In this document: in pieces, positions 1 to 7,077 of the stretch
Position numbering within the stretch: the first letter of the stretch is position 1
Layout: each line of letters opens with the position of its first letter
DNA from: JAPWJZ01 sp965279315
GTDB taxonomy: Bacteria; Pseudomonadota; Alphaproteobacteria; Micavibrionales; UBA2020
Assembly (NCBI GenBank): GCA_965279315.1
Contig: OZ257145.1
Coordinates: forward strand, 1 to 64,000
Length of the DNA: 64,000 bases
Reading direction: 5' to 3'
The notes under the pieces: generated by a model
The model's database searches: none
What the model saw: the letters and a program-made list of their open reading frames with translations, nothing else
What the model was told of the DNA's origin: nothing
Program-made: the position numbers and the translations under genes

Positions 1-927
1 ATCATTGGGCGGCGACGGGTTGGCGAGCGGCACGGAGGCGCTGTCATTCACAAGGTCGTTTCCAAGCGCGTCGCGCAGCGCGTTGATATGCGCCTTCGAA
101 GCCGGCGTGCGCGATGCGATGGAGAGCAGGAAAGCGCGGTCGTCATCGCCGCCGCGCCGCACGCGTTCCACCAGTGCAGGCATGAAGCGTTCCGCCGTAT
201 CGGGCTGCCCCAGCAATTCCTGCGCGATGCCTTTTTGCACGGGGGTCAGCGCGTAATCGATGCCGCCTTCGAACTGCATGATGCGCCAGCCGGTGCGCTT
301 GGGTGAATCCGGTTCGCCCGCCAGCAGCAGCGCCGCCACCAGCCCGCGCGTGTACGGGTCTTTCAGCGTGCCGCTGTCGATGGCGGCTTCCAGCTGCGGC
401 AGTTGTTTCTTGACCGTTTCGCTATAGGCGGGATCGCCCAGATATTCCTGCAGCTTGGTGATCGCCGATGCCTCGCGCAAATTGCCCGACAGGCTGCGCG
501 CCATCAGGTCGGTGATGGCGCGCGCGTCATGTGCGGCGGGGGCAATCGTCAGCGCTGTCTGGCTGACGACGTTCAGCGGCACGCGCGGCTTTACGCCACA
601 GGCGAAATCGCCCTGCACGCCAGTATCGCAGCAGGCATAGGACGGCTGGACGGTGATTTTTTCGTCGGGCTTCAGCGCGCAGATGAATTCATAGGGCGTG
701 TAGGCCGTGATTTTCTGCCCCACCGCCGTTTGCGCGGTCAGCAGGCAGCCGGGGATATCGCCGTCATTCACATGCTCCGCCTTCCATGCCGCCGTCACGC
801 TGATCTCGAACGGTGCGGTTGACTCAGGCGCGGCGCAGCTGGCTTCGGCGGCGGAAGCGTAAAAGAGCGACGCCGCAGCGATGATAACCGCTGCGGCGTG
901 CGTAAATGTTTTTGTGCGGGCGGCCAT
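1..927 (-). CDS. Exported protein of unknown function (3' end outside window)
   Basis: The frame is open from an ATG at 925-927 to the first base of the window, 309 codons without a stop. The N-terminus has a signal peptide: basic start (MAARTK), hydrophobic stretch rich in Ala/Ile, then a likely cleavage site after AEA, so the protein is probably periplasmic. The mature part has several cysteines (including a CC pair near residue 100), which could form disulfides. I do not recognise a family. Its ATG shares one base with the stop codon of the TerD-like gene (TAATG), so it is probably translated by coupling and is the third gene of an rluD-terD operon. Confidence 0.75.
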   Translation of the reverse strand, partial: MAARTKTFTHAAAVIIAAASLFYASAAEASCAAPESTAPFEISVTAAWKAEHVNDGDIPGCLLTAQTAVGQKITAYTPYEFICALKPDEKITVQPSYACCDTGVQGDFACGVKPRVPLNVVSQTALTIAPAAHDARAITDLMARSLSGNLREASAITKLQEYLGDPAYSETVKKQLPQLEAAIDSGTLKDPYTRGLVAALLLAGEPDSPKRTGWRIMQFEGGIDYALTPVQKGIAQELLGQPDTAERFMPALVERVRRGGDDDRAFLLSIASRTPASKAHINALRDALGNDLVNDSASVPLANPSPPND

Positions 928-1541
928 TACGGGGGCGCGACGTTGACGCCGTAGGCGCGGGCGATTTCGAACAGCCCGCCTTTCGATCCCGTGCCCATCG
1001 CCTTGAATTTCCAGCCGAGCCCCTCGCGGAACAGCTCGCCGAAGATCATGGCGTTGTCGGATGACGCGTCTTCCGTCAGGTCGAAACGCGCGAGTTCGGA
1101 GCCTGTTTCGGAATTGACGACGCGCATATAGGCGTTCTTGATCACGCCGAAATTCTGCTGGCGGTCGTCGGCGTTGTGGATGGTGACGGCGAAGGCGACT
1201 TTTTCGATGTCGAAGGCGAGGGTATCGAGGCTGACCTTGATGACTTCCGCGTCATCTTCGTCGCCCTCTTTCTTCTCGCCGGTCGTGTTGTCGCCCATGT
1301 GCTGGATCGCGCCGGAATCCGTCTCAAGGTTGTTGTAGAAAATGAAATCGGTGTCGCGGCGCACCTTGCCCTCGCGGTTCAGGATAAAGGCGGAGGCGTC
1401 GATGTCGACGGCGTGGCCGTCTTGCGATTCAGGCGCTTCCCAGCCGAGGCCGATGAAAACTTTGTGCAGTGTCGGGTCGACGACAAGAAGATCGACTTCC
1501 TCGTCTTTTTTCATGATTTCTTTTCTGAGGCTGATGCCCAT
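927..1541 (-). CDS. TerD-family protein
   Basis: This is a TerD-like protein of 204 residues (the family is usually about 190). The family signature is clear: VDIDASAFILN followed by DTDFIFYNN, the acidic calcium-binding part of TerD domains, and an acidic EGDEDDAE loop before the second half. TerD proteins are cytosolic calcium-binding stress proteins linked to tellurite, phage or DNA-damage responses; the exact role here is unknown. An upstream in-frame start exists, but ATG at 1539-1541 has a GGAGG ribosome site and gives the typical N-terminus MGISLRK. It lies 31 bases behind rluD. No other ter genes are visible, so this is a lone TerD and not a full ter cluster. Confidence 0.85.
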   Translation of the reverse strand: MGISLRKEIMKKDEEVDLLVVDPTLHKVFIGLGWEAPESQDGHAVDIDASAFILNREGKVRRDTDFIFYNNLETDSGAIQHMGDNTTGEKKEGDEDDAEVIKVSLDTLAFDIEKVAFAVTIHNADDRQQNFGVIKNAYMRVVNSETGSELARFDLTEDASSDNAMIFGELFREGLGWKFKAMGTGSKGGLFEIARAYGVNVAPP

Positions 1542-1572
1542 TTTACAAATCCTCCGACTGAAAAAATTTATC

Positions 1573-2547
1573 TCAAAGCTTCTGCAACTGCTTGATAAGC
1601 TGCCGCATATCATCCGGCAGCTCCGCCTTGAATGATACTTTATTATTGGTTACCGGATGGTTAAATTCCAGCTGCGCGGCATGCAGCGCCTGCCTTGGAA
1701 ACCCCGTCAAACCCTTGGCGGCCTTTTCCGGAACTTTATGTGCGCGGATGAATTTCGGGATGCTGGGCTTGCCATACACAGGGTCGCCCACGATCCAGTG
1801 CTGCAGATGCGCCATATGGACGCGGATCTGGTGCGTGCGGCCCGTCTGCAGCCGGCACTCCACAAGGCTCGCGACCATGCCATAGGTTTCGAGCAGCGTG
1901 TAATCGGTGATGGCTTCCTTGCCGTCCCCCTCCTGCAGCACCGCCATTTTCTGGCGGTTGGTGCGGCTGCGGCCGATCTGCGTTTCGATACGGCCCGATG
2001 TCGGCGTGACGTTGCCCCAGCAGAGCGCGTTATAGACACGCTTCAGCTTGCGCGATTCCAGCTGCGCCGACAGCCCCTTATGCGCGGTGTCGTTCTTGGC
2101 GACGACAAGCAGGCCGGATGTTTCTTTATCGAGACGGTGGACGATGCCGGGGCGTTTCACGCCGCCGATGCCCGACAGCTGGTCGCCGCAATGGGCAAGC
2201 AGCGCGTTGACCAATGTGCCGTCCCAGTTGCCGGCGCCCGGATGCACGACCATGTTCGGCGCCTTGTTGATCACCAGCAGGTCCTTGTCCTCGAAAATAA
2301 TGTCGAGGTCGATTTTTTGCGGCGCCGGAAGCGCCTCGATTGCGGGGGGCACGACGATGGTGAATTCCTCGCCGGGTTTCACCTTATGCGAGCTGTCGGG
2401 AAAGGGCTTGCCGAGATGGCTCACATTGCCGCCTTCGATCAGCTGTTGCAGGCGAGAGCGCGAAAAATCGGGCGCATGGCGCGCGAGCACCTTGTCGAGC
2501 CTTGCGCCCCTGTCCTCTTCCTCTACTTTGACTGTGACCTTTTCCAT
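1573..2547 (-). CDS. rluD: Ribosomal large subunit pseudouridine synthase, RluD type
   Basis: RluD converts specific uridines of 23S rRNA helix 69 to pseudouridine. The 324-residue product has an N-terminal S4 RNA-binding domain (about residues 12-75, ARLDKVLARH) and a catalytic RluA-family domain with the motif HRLDKETSG, in which Asp140 is the expected nucleophile. A longer open frame extends upstream, but it would run through the start of the divergent gene at 2582; the ATG at 2545-2547 gives the normal family start. It is the first gene of the minus-strand set rluD-terD-exported protein. RluD and its paralogue RluC are close, so the exact target is inferred from family resemblance. Confidence 0.9.
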   Translation of the reverse strand: MEKVTVKVEEEDRGARLDKVLARHAPDFSRSRLQQLIEGGNVSHLGKPFPDSSHKVKPGEEFTIVVPPAIEALPAPQKIDLDIIFEDKDLLVINKAPNMVVHPGAGNWDGTLVNALLAHCGDQLSGIGGVKRPGIVHRLDKETSGLLVVAKNDTAHKGLSAQLESRKLKRVYNALCWGNVTPTSGRIETQIGRSRTNRQKMAVLQEGDGKEAITDYTLLETYGMVASLVECRLQTGRTHQIRVHMAHLQHWIVGDPVYGKPSIPKFIRAHKVPEKAAKGLTGFPRQALHAAQLEFNHPVTNNKVSFKAELPDDMRQLIKQLQKL

Positions 2548-2581
2548 GGTAACAATATAACCGAACTCAAGGAGAATAGTC

Positions 2582-2875
2582 ATGCAGGGAATGAAGATAC
2601 TGGTCGGCGTCATGAGCGTGATGATCGTCGTCTGCATTGGCCTGCTGGGTTATGGCCTTGCGACAAAAACCGGCGAGTTGGTGGCGGAAAAGCCCAAAGC
2701 TGCCGCCGAAAACACTGCCGCCCTAACCGAACTGGTCCTGCCTGCCCTGTCCCGCATCGAGCGCATGTCGGGCGATGCCAACGGCGCGGCGCTCTATGTG
2801 GAATCGGCGGAGGGGGACTATATATACTTCGTCACTCCCACCGCATCCTCGCGCGTTCGCATTAAACGCCAATAA
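2582..2875 (+). CDS. Small single-pass membrane protein
   Basis: A 97-residue protein with one transmembrane segment near the N-terminus (about residues 5-27) and a soluble C-terminal part with alternating polar/hydrophobic strands (ALYVESAEGDYIYFV). The ATG follows an AGGAG ribosome site by about seven bases. It is divergent from rluD, with only 34 bases between the starts. Small membrane proteins beside rluD recur in alphaproteobacteria (I recall DUF6476), but I cannot confirm membership. Function unknown. Confidence 0.7.
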   Translation: MQGMKILVGVMSVMIVVCIGLLGYGLATKTGELVAEKPKAAAENTAALTELVLPALSRIERMSGDANGAALYVESAEGDYIYFVTPTASSRVRIKRQ

Positions 2876-2898
2876 ATTCAATAGGTTATGTAAGGCTT

Positions 2899-2923
2899 GG
2901 AACTCGACTCCCCGGCGATGGTT
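2899..2923 (+). promoter_or_regulatory. Candidate EcfG-type (general stress) promoter
   Basis: GGAAC at 2899-2903, then 17 bases, then GTT at 2921-2923, which matches the alphaproteobacterial EcfG promoter pattern GGAAC-N16/17-(C)GTT. It lies 41 bases before the first hemerythrin-like gene, a plausible stress-induced target. It was found by eye only. Confidence 0.5.
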
Positions 2924-2964
2924 GGCGTCTTAACAATCATGTCCAACGTACACGGGAGGACACT

Positions 2965-3576
2965 ATGAAAGCCAATAAAGACGCCAGACCCTTTGACCTG
3001 CCCCTGCGCGAAGATGCGCTGGTTATTTTGCAGGCAGACCACGACCATCTCCGCAAATTATTCGCAGAATTCCAGCGCCATGTCGGTGGCGACGAGGAAA
3101 TGACAGCGGCCAAAGAAGCGATTGTGCGCGAGGCCTGCGACCTGCTGGATATCCACACCCAGCTGGAGGAAGAGATTTTCTACCCCGCGGTTCGCAAATC
3201 GCTCGGTCAGGCCGAGTTGATGGAAGAAGCGAAGATCGAGCATGACACTGCGGGCGAGTTGATGGACGACCTGCGCAAGCTGTCGCCCGATGACGAAATT
3301 TTCGACGCCAAATTCATCGTGCTGTCCGAAATCGCCACTATGCATATGAAGAAGGAAGAGAAAGAAATCTTCCCGCTGGTGCGCAGCGCGAAACTGGACA
3401 TGTTCGCCCTTGGCCGTAAAATCTCGCTCCGCCGCGAAGTATTGGTAATCGGCAAGCGCATCGGCGAAACGCTGGATGAAATGAACCACAACGTCCATCC
3501 GGTCGATGAGGCATCCGCAGCGGACGCCGCCGGCCTGCTGCCCGACATCCTGATCCCGCCGCCCGGCTTCCGGTAA
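2965..3576 (+). CDS. Hemerythrin HHE-domain protein
   Basis: A 203-residue four-helix HHE protein. All expected di-iron ligands can be seen: helix 1 (ADHDHLRKLF), helix 2 (DIHTQLEEEIFYPAV), helix 3 (IEHDTAGELM) and helix 4 (MHMKKEEKEIFP). Such cytosolic proteins bind O2, NO or iron and act in oxidative or nitrosative stress. A long tail after about residue 150 ends in a Pro/Gly-rich stretch. The start has a GGGAGGA ribosome site. A related but degenerate gene follows 50 bases downstream, and an EcfG-like promoter lies upstream. Confidence 0.9.
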   Translation: MKANKDARPFDLPLREDALVILQADHDHLRKLFAEFQRHVGGDEEMTAAKEAIVREACDLLDIHTQLEEEIFYPAVRKSLGQAELMEEAKIEHDTAGELMDDLRKLSPDDEIFDAKFIVLSEIATMHMKKEEKEIFPLVRSAKLDMFALGRKISLRREVLVIGKRIGETLDEMNHNVHPVDEASAADAAGLLPDILIPPPGFR

Positions 3577-3626
3577 CAGAACCGCAACCGGTGCGTAGGC
3601 TCAACGAACAAAACAGGAGAAGCGCG

Positions 3627-4187
3627 ATGAAAAAATCCGCAGCAAAGAAAAAAGAGACCACCGCCCTTTCGCTCCTCGCGAAAGATTTCGGGTCGGCCAT
3701 GACCAATTTCCGCGAATTCGCGAAAGTGGTTGAAAAGGACGATAGCAATATCGACCGCAAGGTTGAACTGGTGCGCGAAACCTGCGCCGATGTGATGACG
3801 CACCTGCAGGTACGCGAAGATGTACTGTATCCCGCAATCCAGAACGCGACCGGCGATGCACAGTTGGTGAAACGCGAGCTGGACGGCAACGAAACGGTCA
3901 AGGCGCTGATCAACCGCCTGAACCTGCTGGAGCCGGGCGATGAATTATTCGATGCGACCTTTATCGTGCTGGGCGAAACGGTTGCCGCGCATGTAAAGGC
4001 CGAACAGCAGATCCTGTTTCCCGAAGCGCGCGCCGCAGGGCTTGACGTTGCCGCACTTGGCAAAAAAATCCAGAAGCGCGAAGCCGAATTGAAGGCGCGT
4101 GAAGGAATTGAAGAACAATTATCCGATATCAACATCACCGGCCATCATTCGGCTGGCGTTGTCACCAAGGCTGGTTTCCAGCCCTGA
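3627..4187 (+). CDS. Degenerate hemerythrin-like protein
   Basis: A 186-residue paralogue of the preceding gene with the same helix pattern and length. It keeps the ligands of helix 2 (THLQVREDVLYPAI) and helix 4 (AHVKAEQQILFPEA), but helix 1 has no histidine (DFGSAMTNFREF) and the helix 3 His is replaced (ELDGNETVKAL, Gly in place of His). It is therefore unlikely to hold a normal di-iron centre, though a mononuclear or regulatory role is possible. The ATG at 3627 is chosen over an upstream in-frame start because it has an AGGAG site and a typical lysine-rich beginning. A strong terminator follows. Confidence 0.8.
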   Translation: MKKSAAKKKETTALSLLAKDFGSAMTNFREFAKVVEKDDSNIDRKVELVRETCADVMTHLQVREDVLYPAIQNATGDAQLVKRELDGNETVKALINRLNLLEPGDELFDATFIVLGETVAAHVKAEQQILFPEARAAGLDVAALGKKIQKREAELKAREGIEEQLSDINITGHHSAGVVTKAGFQP

Positions 4188-4226
4188 CCGTTTGTCGTTC
4201 CCGCTATAGTGCGGGAATTCGCAAGA

Positions 4227-4275
4227 GCATCCCGTGCCGCCGCGTGTACCGGCAGCACGGGATGCTTTATTTTGC
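4227..4275 (+). terminator. Rho-independent terminator after the hemerythrin pair
   Basis: A perfect 11-bp stem (4227-4237 with 4255-4265, GCATCCCGTGC and its complement) is followed by TTTATTTT. It ends the plus-strand hemerythrin operon just before the convergent SDR gene. Confidence 0.85.
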
Positions 4276-4282
4276 GCCTTTT

Positions 4283-5035
4283 TTAAAGGAAAATGCCGCC
4301 CGCCGCCTCGATGCGCTGGCCGTTGACCCAACGGCAGTCATCCGACAGCAAGGCCGATACCAGCCCGCCGATATCATCGGGCAGGCCGACGCGACCGAGG
4401 GCGGTACTGGATGCGATCATGTCATTTACCGCCTTATTGTCGCGCACCGCGCCGCCGCCGAAATCGGTTTCGATCGCGCCGGGAGCGAGGACGTTAACGG
4501 AGATTTTGCGTGCCGCGAGTTCCTTGGCCATGTAGCGCGTCAGCGTTTCCACCCCGCCCTTCATCGACCCATAGGCTGCATAGCCTGGCATCGAAAAGCG
4601 CGCAAGGCCGGACGACACGTTCAAAATGCGCCCGCCATCCTTCAGCAGCGGCACCAGTTTTTGCGACAGGAAAAATGTGGATTTGAAATGAATGTTCACC
4701 ATCTGGTCGAACTGTTCTTCGGTCGTGTCCATGAAACCCGCATGCACGCCGCTGCCCGCATTGTTCACCAGCGCGTCCAAATCTTTGCGTCCGAAGGTGT
4801 CCTGCAAGGTTTTTGCGACATTCGCTGCAAAACCGGTGAATGATTTGCTGTCGGATACGTCAAGCTGCAATGCCGCGCCCTTGCGGCCCGCTGCCTGCAC
4901 CTCCGCCACCACTTTCTCCGCTTCATCTTTTTTGCTGTGATAGGTGATGATGACGTCATGGCCTTTTTGCGCCAGATGCTGCGCCATGTTTTTGCCAAGC
5001 CCGCGGCTACCGCCGGTGATCAATACGATGCCCAT
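4283..5035 (-). CDS. Short-chain dehydrogenase/reductase
   Basis: A classical SDR of 250 residues. The cofactor site TGGSRGLG is at residues 7-14, NNAG near 91-94, and the catalytic Ser141/142 with Tyr155-x-x-x-Lys159 (YGSMK). It is an NAD(P)-dependent oxidoreductase of the cytosol; the substrate cannot be read from sequence, and FabG-like 3-oxoacyl reductases, sugar and alcohol dehydrogenases all share this layout. It begins 4 bases after the stop of the TlpA-like gene, so the two are probably co-transcribed. Confidence 0.88.
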   Translation of the reverse strand: MGIVLITGGSRGLGKNMAQHLAQKGHDVIITYHSKKDEAEKVVAEVQAAGRKGAALQLDVSDSKSFTGFAANVAKTLQDTFGRKDLDALVNNAGSGVHAGFMDTTEEQFDQMVNIHFKSTFFLSQKLVPLLKDGGRILNVSSGLARFSMPGYAAYGSMKGGVETLTRYMAKELAARKISVNVLAPGAIETDFGGGAVRDNKAVNDMIASSTALGRVGLPDDIGGLVSALLSDDCRWVNGQRIEAAGGIFL

Positions 5036-5039
5036 GTTA

Positions 5040-5585
5040 TTATTTACCCTCTACTTTGTTGATGCGTTGCAGGACTTCCGGCTTGTCCCATTCGAAGGGC
5101 CCCGCGAAGGTGTCGGCGATATTGCCGCGCGTGTCGATCAGGAAGCTGGTCGGCAGCCCCTGATAAAGCTTTTCCCAGGCTGACGGTATCTGCCGGTCAC
5201 TGTCGAGATAGACGTCGAGTTTGTCAGCGCCATGTTTTTTCAGAAATTCCGCGATTTTCTCCGGTGTGCCGTTGCGGTCGAGGCTGATGGCCACCACTGT
5301 CACATCCTTCAGCTTGGCCAGCGACGGCAATTCGGCGACGCAGGGTGTGCACCAGGTCGCCCATAAATTGACCAGAACACGCTGGCCACGAAAATCCTCC
5401 AGCGTCTTTTTTGCGCCCTTGGCATCATAAAAGGTGACGGGCGGCGGGGTGTCGTTCTTGATAACAGTGGAAATATTTTCCTTATTATCAGCCGGATATG
5501 ACAAAACAAGCGTGGCAATCCCGTAACCCAGCAGGGCAATCAGGACAACCGCCCAGAGATAGATGATTTGTGGCTTTACCCGCAT
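5040..5585 (-). CDS. Membrane-anchored TlpA/ResA-like thioredoxin
   Basis: A 181-residue protein with an N-terminal membrane anchor (about residues 8-30) and a periplasmic thioredoxin fold. The active site WCTPC has Cys79 and Cys82, preceded by the TlpA-typical LVNLWATW. Such proteins reduce disulfides in the periplasm, for example on apocytochromes or copper-site proteins. No cytochrome c maturation gene is near, so the target is unknown. It is divergent from the lipoprotein-lysA operon and is the first gene of a pair with the SDR. Confidence 0.88.
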   Translation of the reverse strand: MRVKPQIIYLWAVVLIALLGYGIATLVLSYPADNKENISTVIKNDTPPPVTFYDAKGAKKTLEDFRGQRVLVNLWATWCTPCVAELPSLAKLKDVTVVAISLDRNGTPEKIAEFLKKHGADKLDVYLDSDRQIPSAWEKLYQGLPTSFLIDTRGNIADTFAGPFEWDKPEVLQRINKVEGK

Positions 5586-5644
5586 GGTTCTTTAACTCCA
5601 AAATAACAAAAAGGACTCTATAATAATAAGATGGTGGGTGCGAG

Positions 5645-5818
5645 ATGAGAATAGCGGTACTGATGCTTCCGATATGCATGATTTTCCTGTCCGGTTGCGG
5701 CGTGAAGCCCAACCAGGTGGATCCGCCTGCCAGCGTGGAAAAGGGCAAGGATTATTTCCCCCGCACCTATCCCGACCCGTCGACCGACCCGAACCCCCAA
5801 CGCTATGTGCCGAAATGA
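5645..5818 (+). CDS. Small LptM-like lipoprotein
   Basis: A 57-residue lipoprotein: short signal peptide MRIAVLMLPICMIF, lipobox LSGC, then a short Pro-rich tail with GKDYFPRTYPDP. Tiny lipoproteins of this type sit just upstream of lysA in many proteobacteria and resemble LptM (YifL), which helps mature the LPS translocon LptD. Its TGA overlaps the lysA ATG (ATGA), so the two are translationally coupled. The LptM role is inferred from position and size. Confidence 0.75.
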   Translation: MRIAVLMLPICMIFLSGCGVKPNQVDPPASVEKGKDYFPRTYPDPSTDPNPQRYVPK

Positions 5819-7077
5819 CCAAGACCACCGCCTATAAAAATTCCCGCCTGCGCATGGAGGATGTGGAACTGGCATCCGTCGCCGAAAAATTCGGCACGCC
5901 GCTGTATTGCTACAGCGCGGAACAGATATCCTCGAATTACGCCGCATACCGCCGCGCGCTGAAAAGCGTGACGGATGATTTCACCATCTGTTATGCGGCC
6001 AAGGCGAACAGCAATATCGCGGTCTTGAGCCTGCTCCAAAAACGCGGCGCAGGCGCGGATATCGTGTCGGGCGGGGAACTTCGCCGGGCCCTTGCCGCCG
6101 GCATATCGCCGAAAAAGATCGTCTATTCCGGCGTCGGCAAAAGCGACGAAGAAATCACCTTCGCCATCAAGACCGGCATCATGCAGATCAACGTTGAATC
6201 CGAACCCGAACTGGTGTCGATTTCGCGCATCGCCAAAAAATTGAAAAAGACCGTCGATGTGTCGATCCGCATCAACCCGAACGTGGACGCGAAAACGCAT
6301 GCCAAGATCACGACGGGCAAGAAAGAAAACAAATTCGGCATCGATATCGAATTCGCGCCCGCGCTGTATAAACGCGCGCTGAAGCTGCCCAACATCAACG
6401 CCATCGGCGTGGCGGTGCATATCGGGTCGCAGCTGACCTCCCTCGCCCCCTATAAGCGTGCCTATGAACGCGTGGCGGAACTTGTGCGCATATTGCGCAA
6501 ACAGGGCAACGATATCCGCCGCGTCGACCTTGGCGGCGGCATCGGCATCACATATCGCAATGAAACGCCGATTGACCTGTACCTCTATGCGCTGATGGTG
6601 CGCGATGTGATCCTGCCGCTGGGCGTGCATATCGTGGTGGAGCCCGGCCGTTCCATCGTCGGCGATGCCGGCGTATTGCTGAGCCGCGTGGTCAGCGTGA
6701 AAAAAGGCCATAACAAGAATTTCCTCATCCTTGACGCCGCCATGAACGACCTGATGCGTCCTGCCCTGTATGGCGCGTACCATGCCGTACTGCCGCTGAA
6801 AAAAGGCGGCAAGCCGACCCTCTACGATATCGTCGGCCCTGTCTGCGAAACCGGCGACACGTTCCACATCGATGAAAAACTTCCGCAATTGCAGGCGGGC
6901 GACCTGGTCGCGATCATGACGGCGGGCGCATACGGCGCGGTCATGTCGTCGAACTACAACACGCGGCCGCTGGCGGGCGAGGCCATCGTGCAGGGCAAGA
7001 AATTCGGCCTTGCGCGCAAGCCGCAGACTGTCGATGACCTTGTGAAAAACGATGTCGTGCCCGGGTGGCTGGCATGA
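5815..7077 (+). CDS. lysA: Diaminopimelate decarboxylase
   Basis: LysA removes CO2 from meso-diaminopimelate to form L-lysine, the last step of lysine synthesis. The 420-residue protein has the PLP lysine in CYAAKANSN (Lys63), the glycine loop GGGIGI, EPGRSIVG and the second-subunit active-site motif GPVCETGDTF. The open frame extends further upstream, but that part overlaps the lipoprotein gene in another frame; the ATG at 5815 overlapping its TGA gives the normal start. The next gene also starts by an ATGA overlap. Confidence 0.97.
   Translation: MTKTTAYKNSRLRMEDVELASVAEKFGTPLYCYSAEQISSNYAAYRRALKSVTDDFTICYAAKANSNIAVLSLLQKRGAGADIVSGGELRRALAAGISPKKIVYSGVGKSDEEITFAIKTGIMQINVESEPELVSISRIAKKLKKTVDVSIRINPNVDAKTHAKITTGKKENKFGIDIEFAPALYKRALKLPNINAIGVAVHIGSQLTSLAPYKRAYERVAELVRILRKQGNDIRRVDLGGGIGITYRNETPIDLYLYALMVRDVILPLGVHIVVEPGRSIVGDAGVLLSRVVSVKKGHNKNFLILDAAMNDLMRPALYGAYHAVLPLKKGGKPTLYDIVGPVCETGDTFHIDEKLPQLQAGDLVAIMTAGAYGAVMSSNYNTRPLAGEAIVQGKKFGLARKPQTVDDLVKNDVVPGWLA

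Noticed and set aside
927..1541. A complete tellurite-resistance (ter) operon
   Set aside because: Only one TerD-like gene is present; neighbours are rluD and an exported protein.
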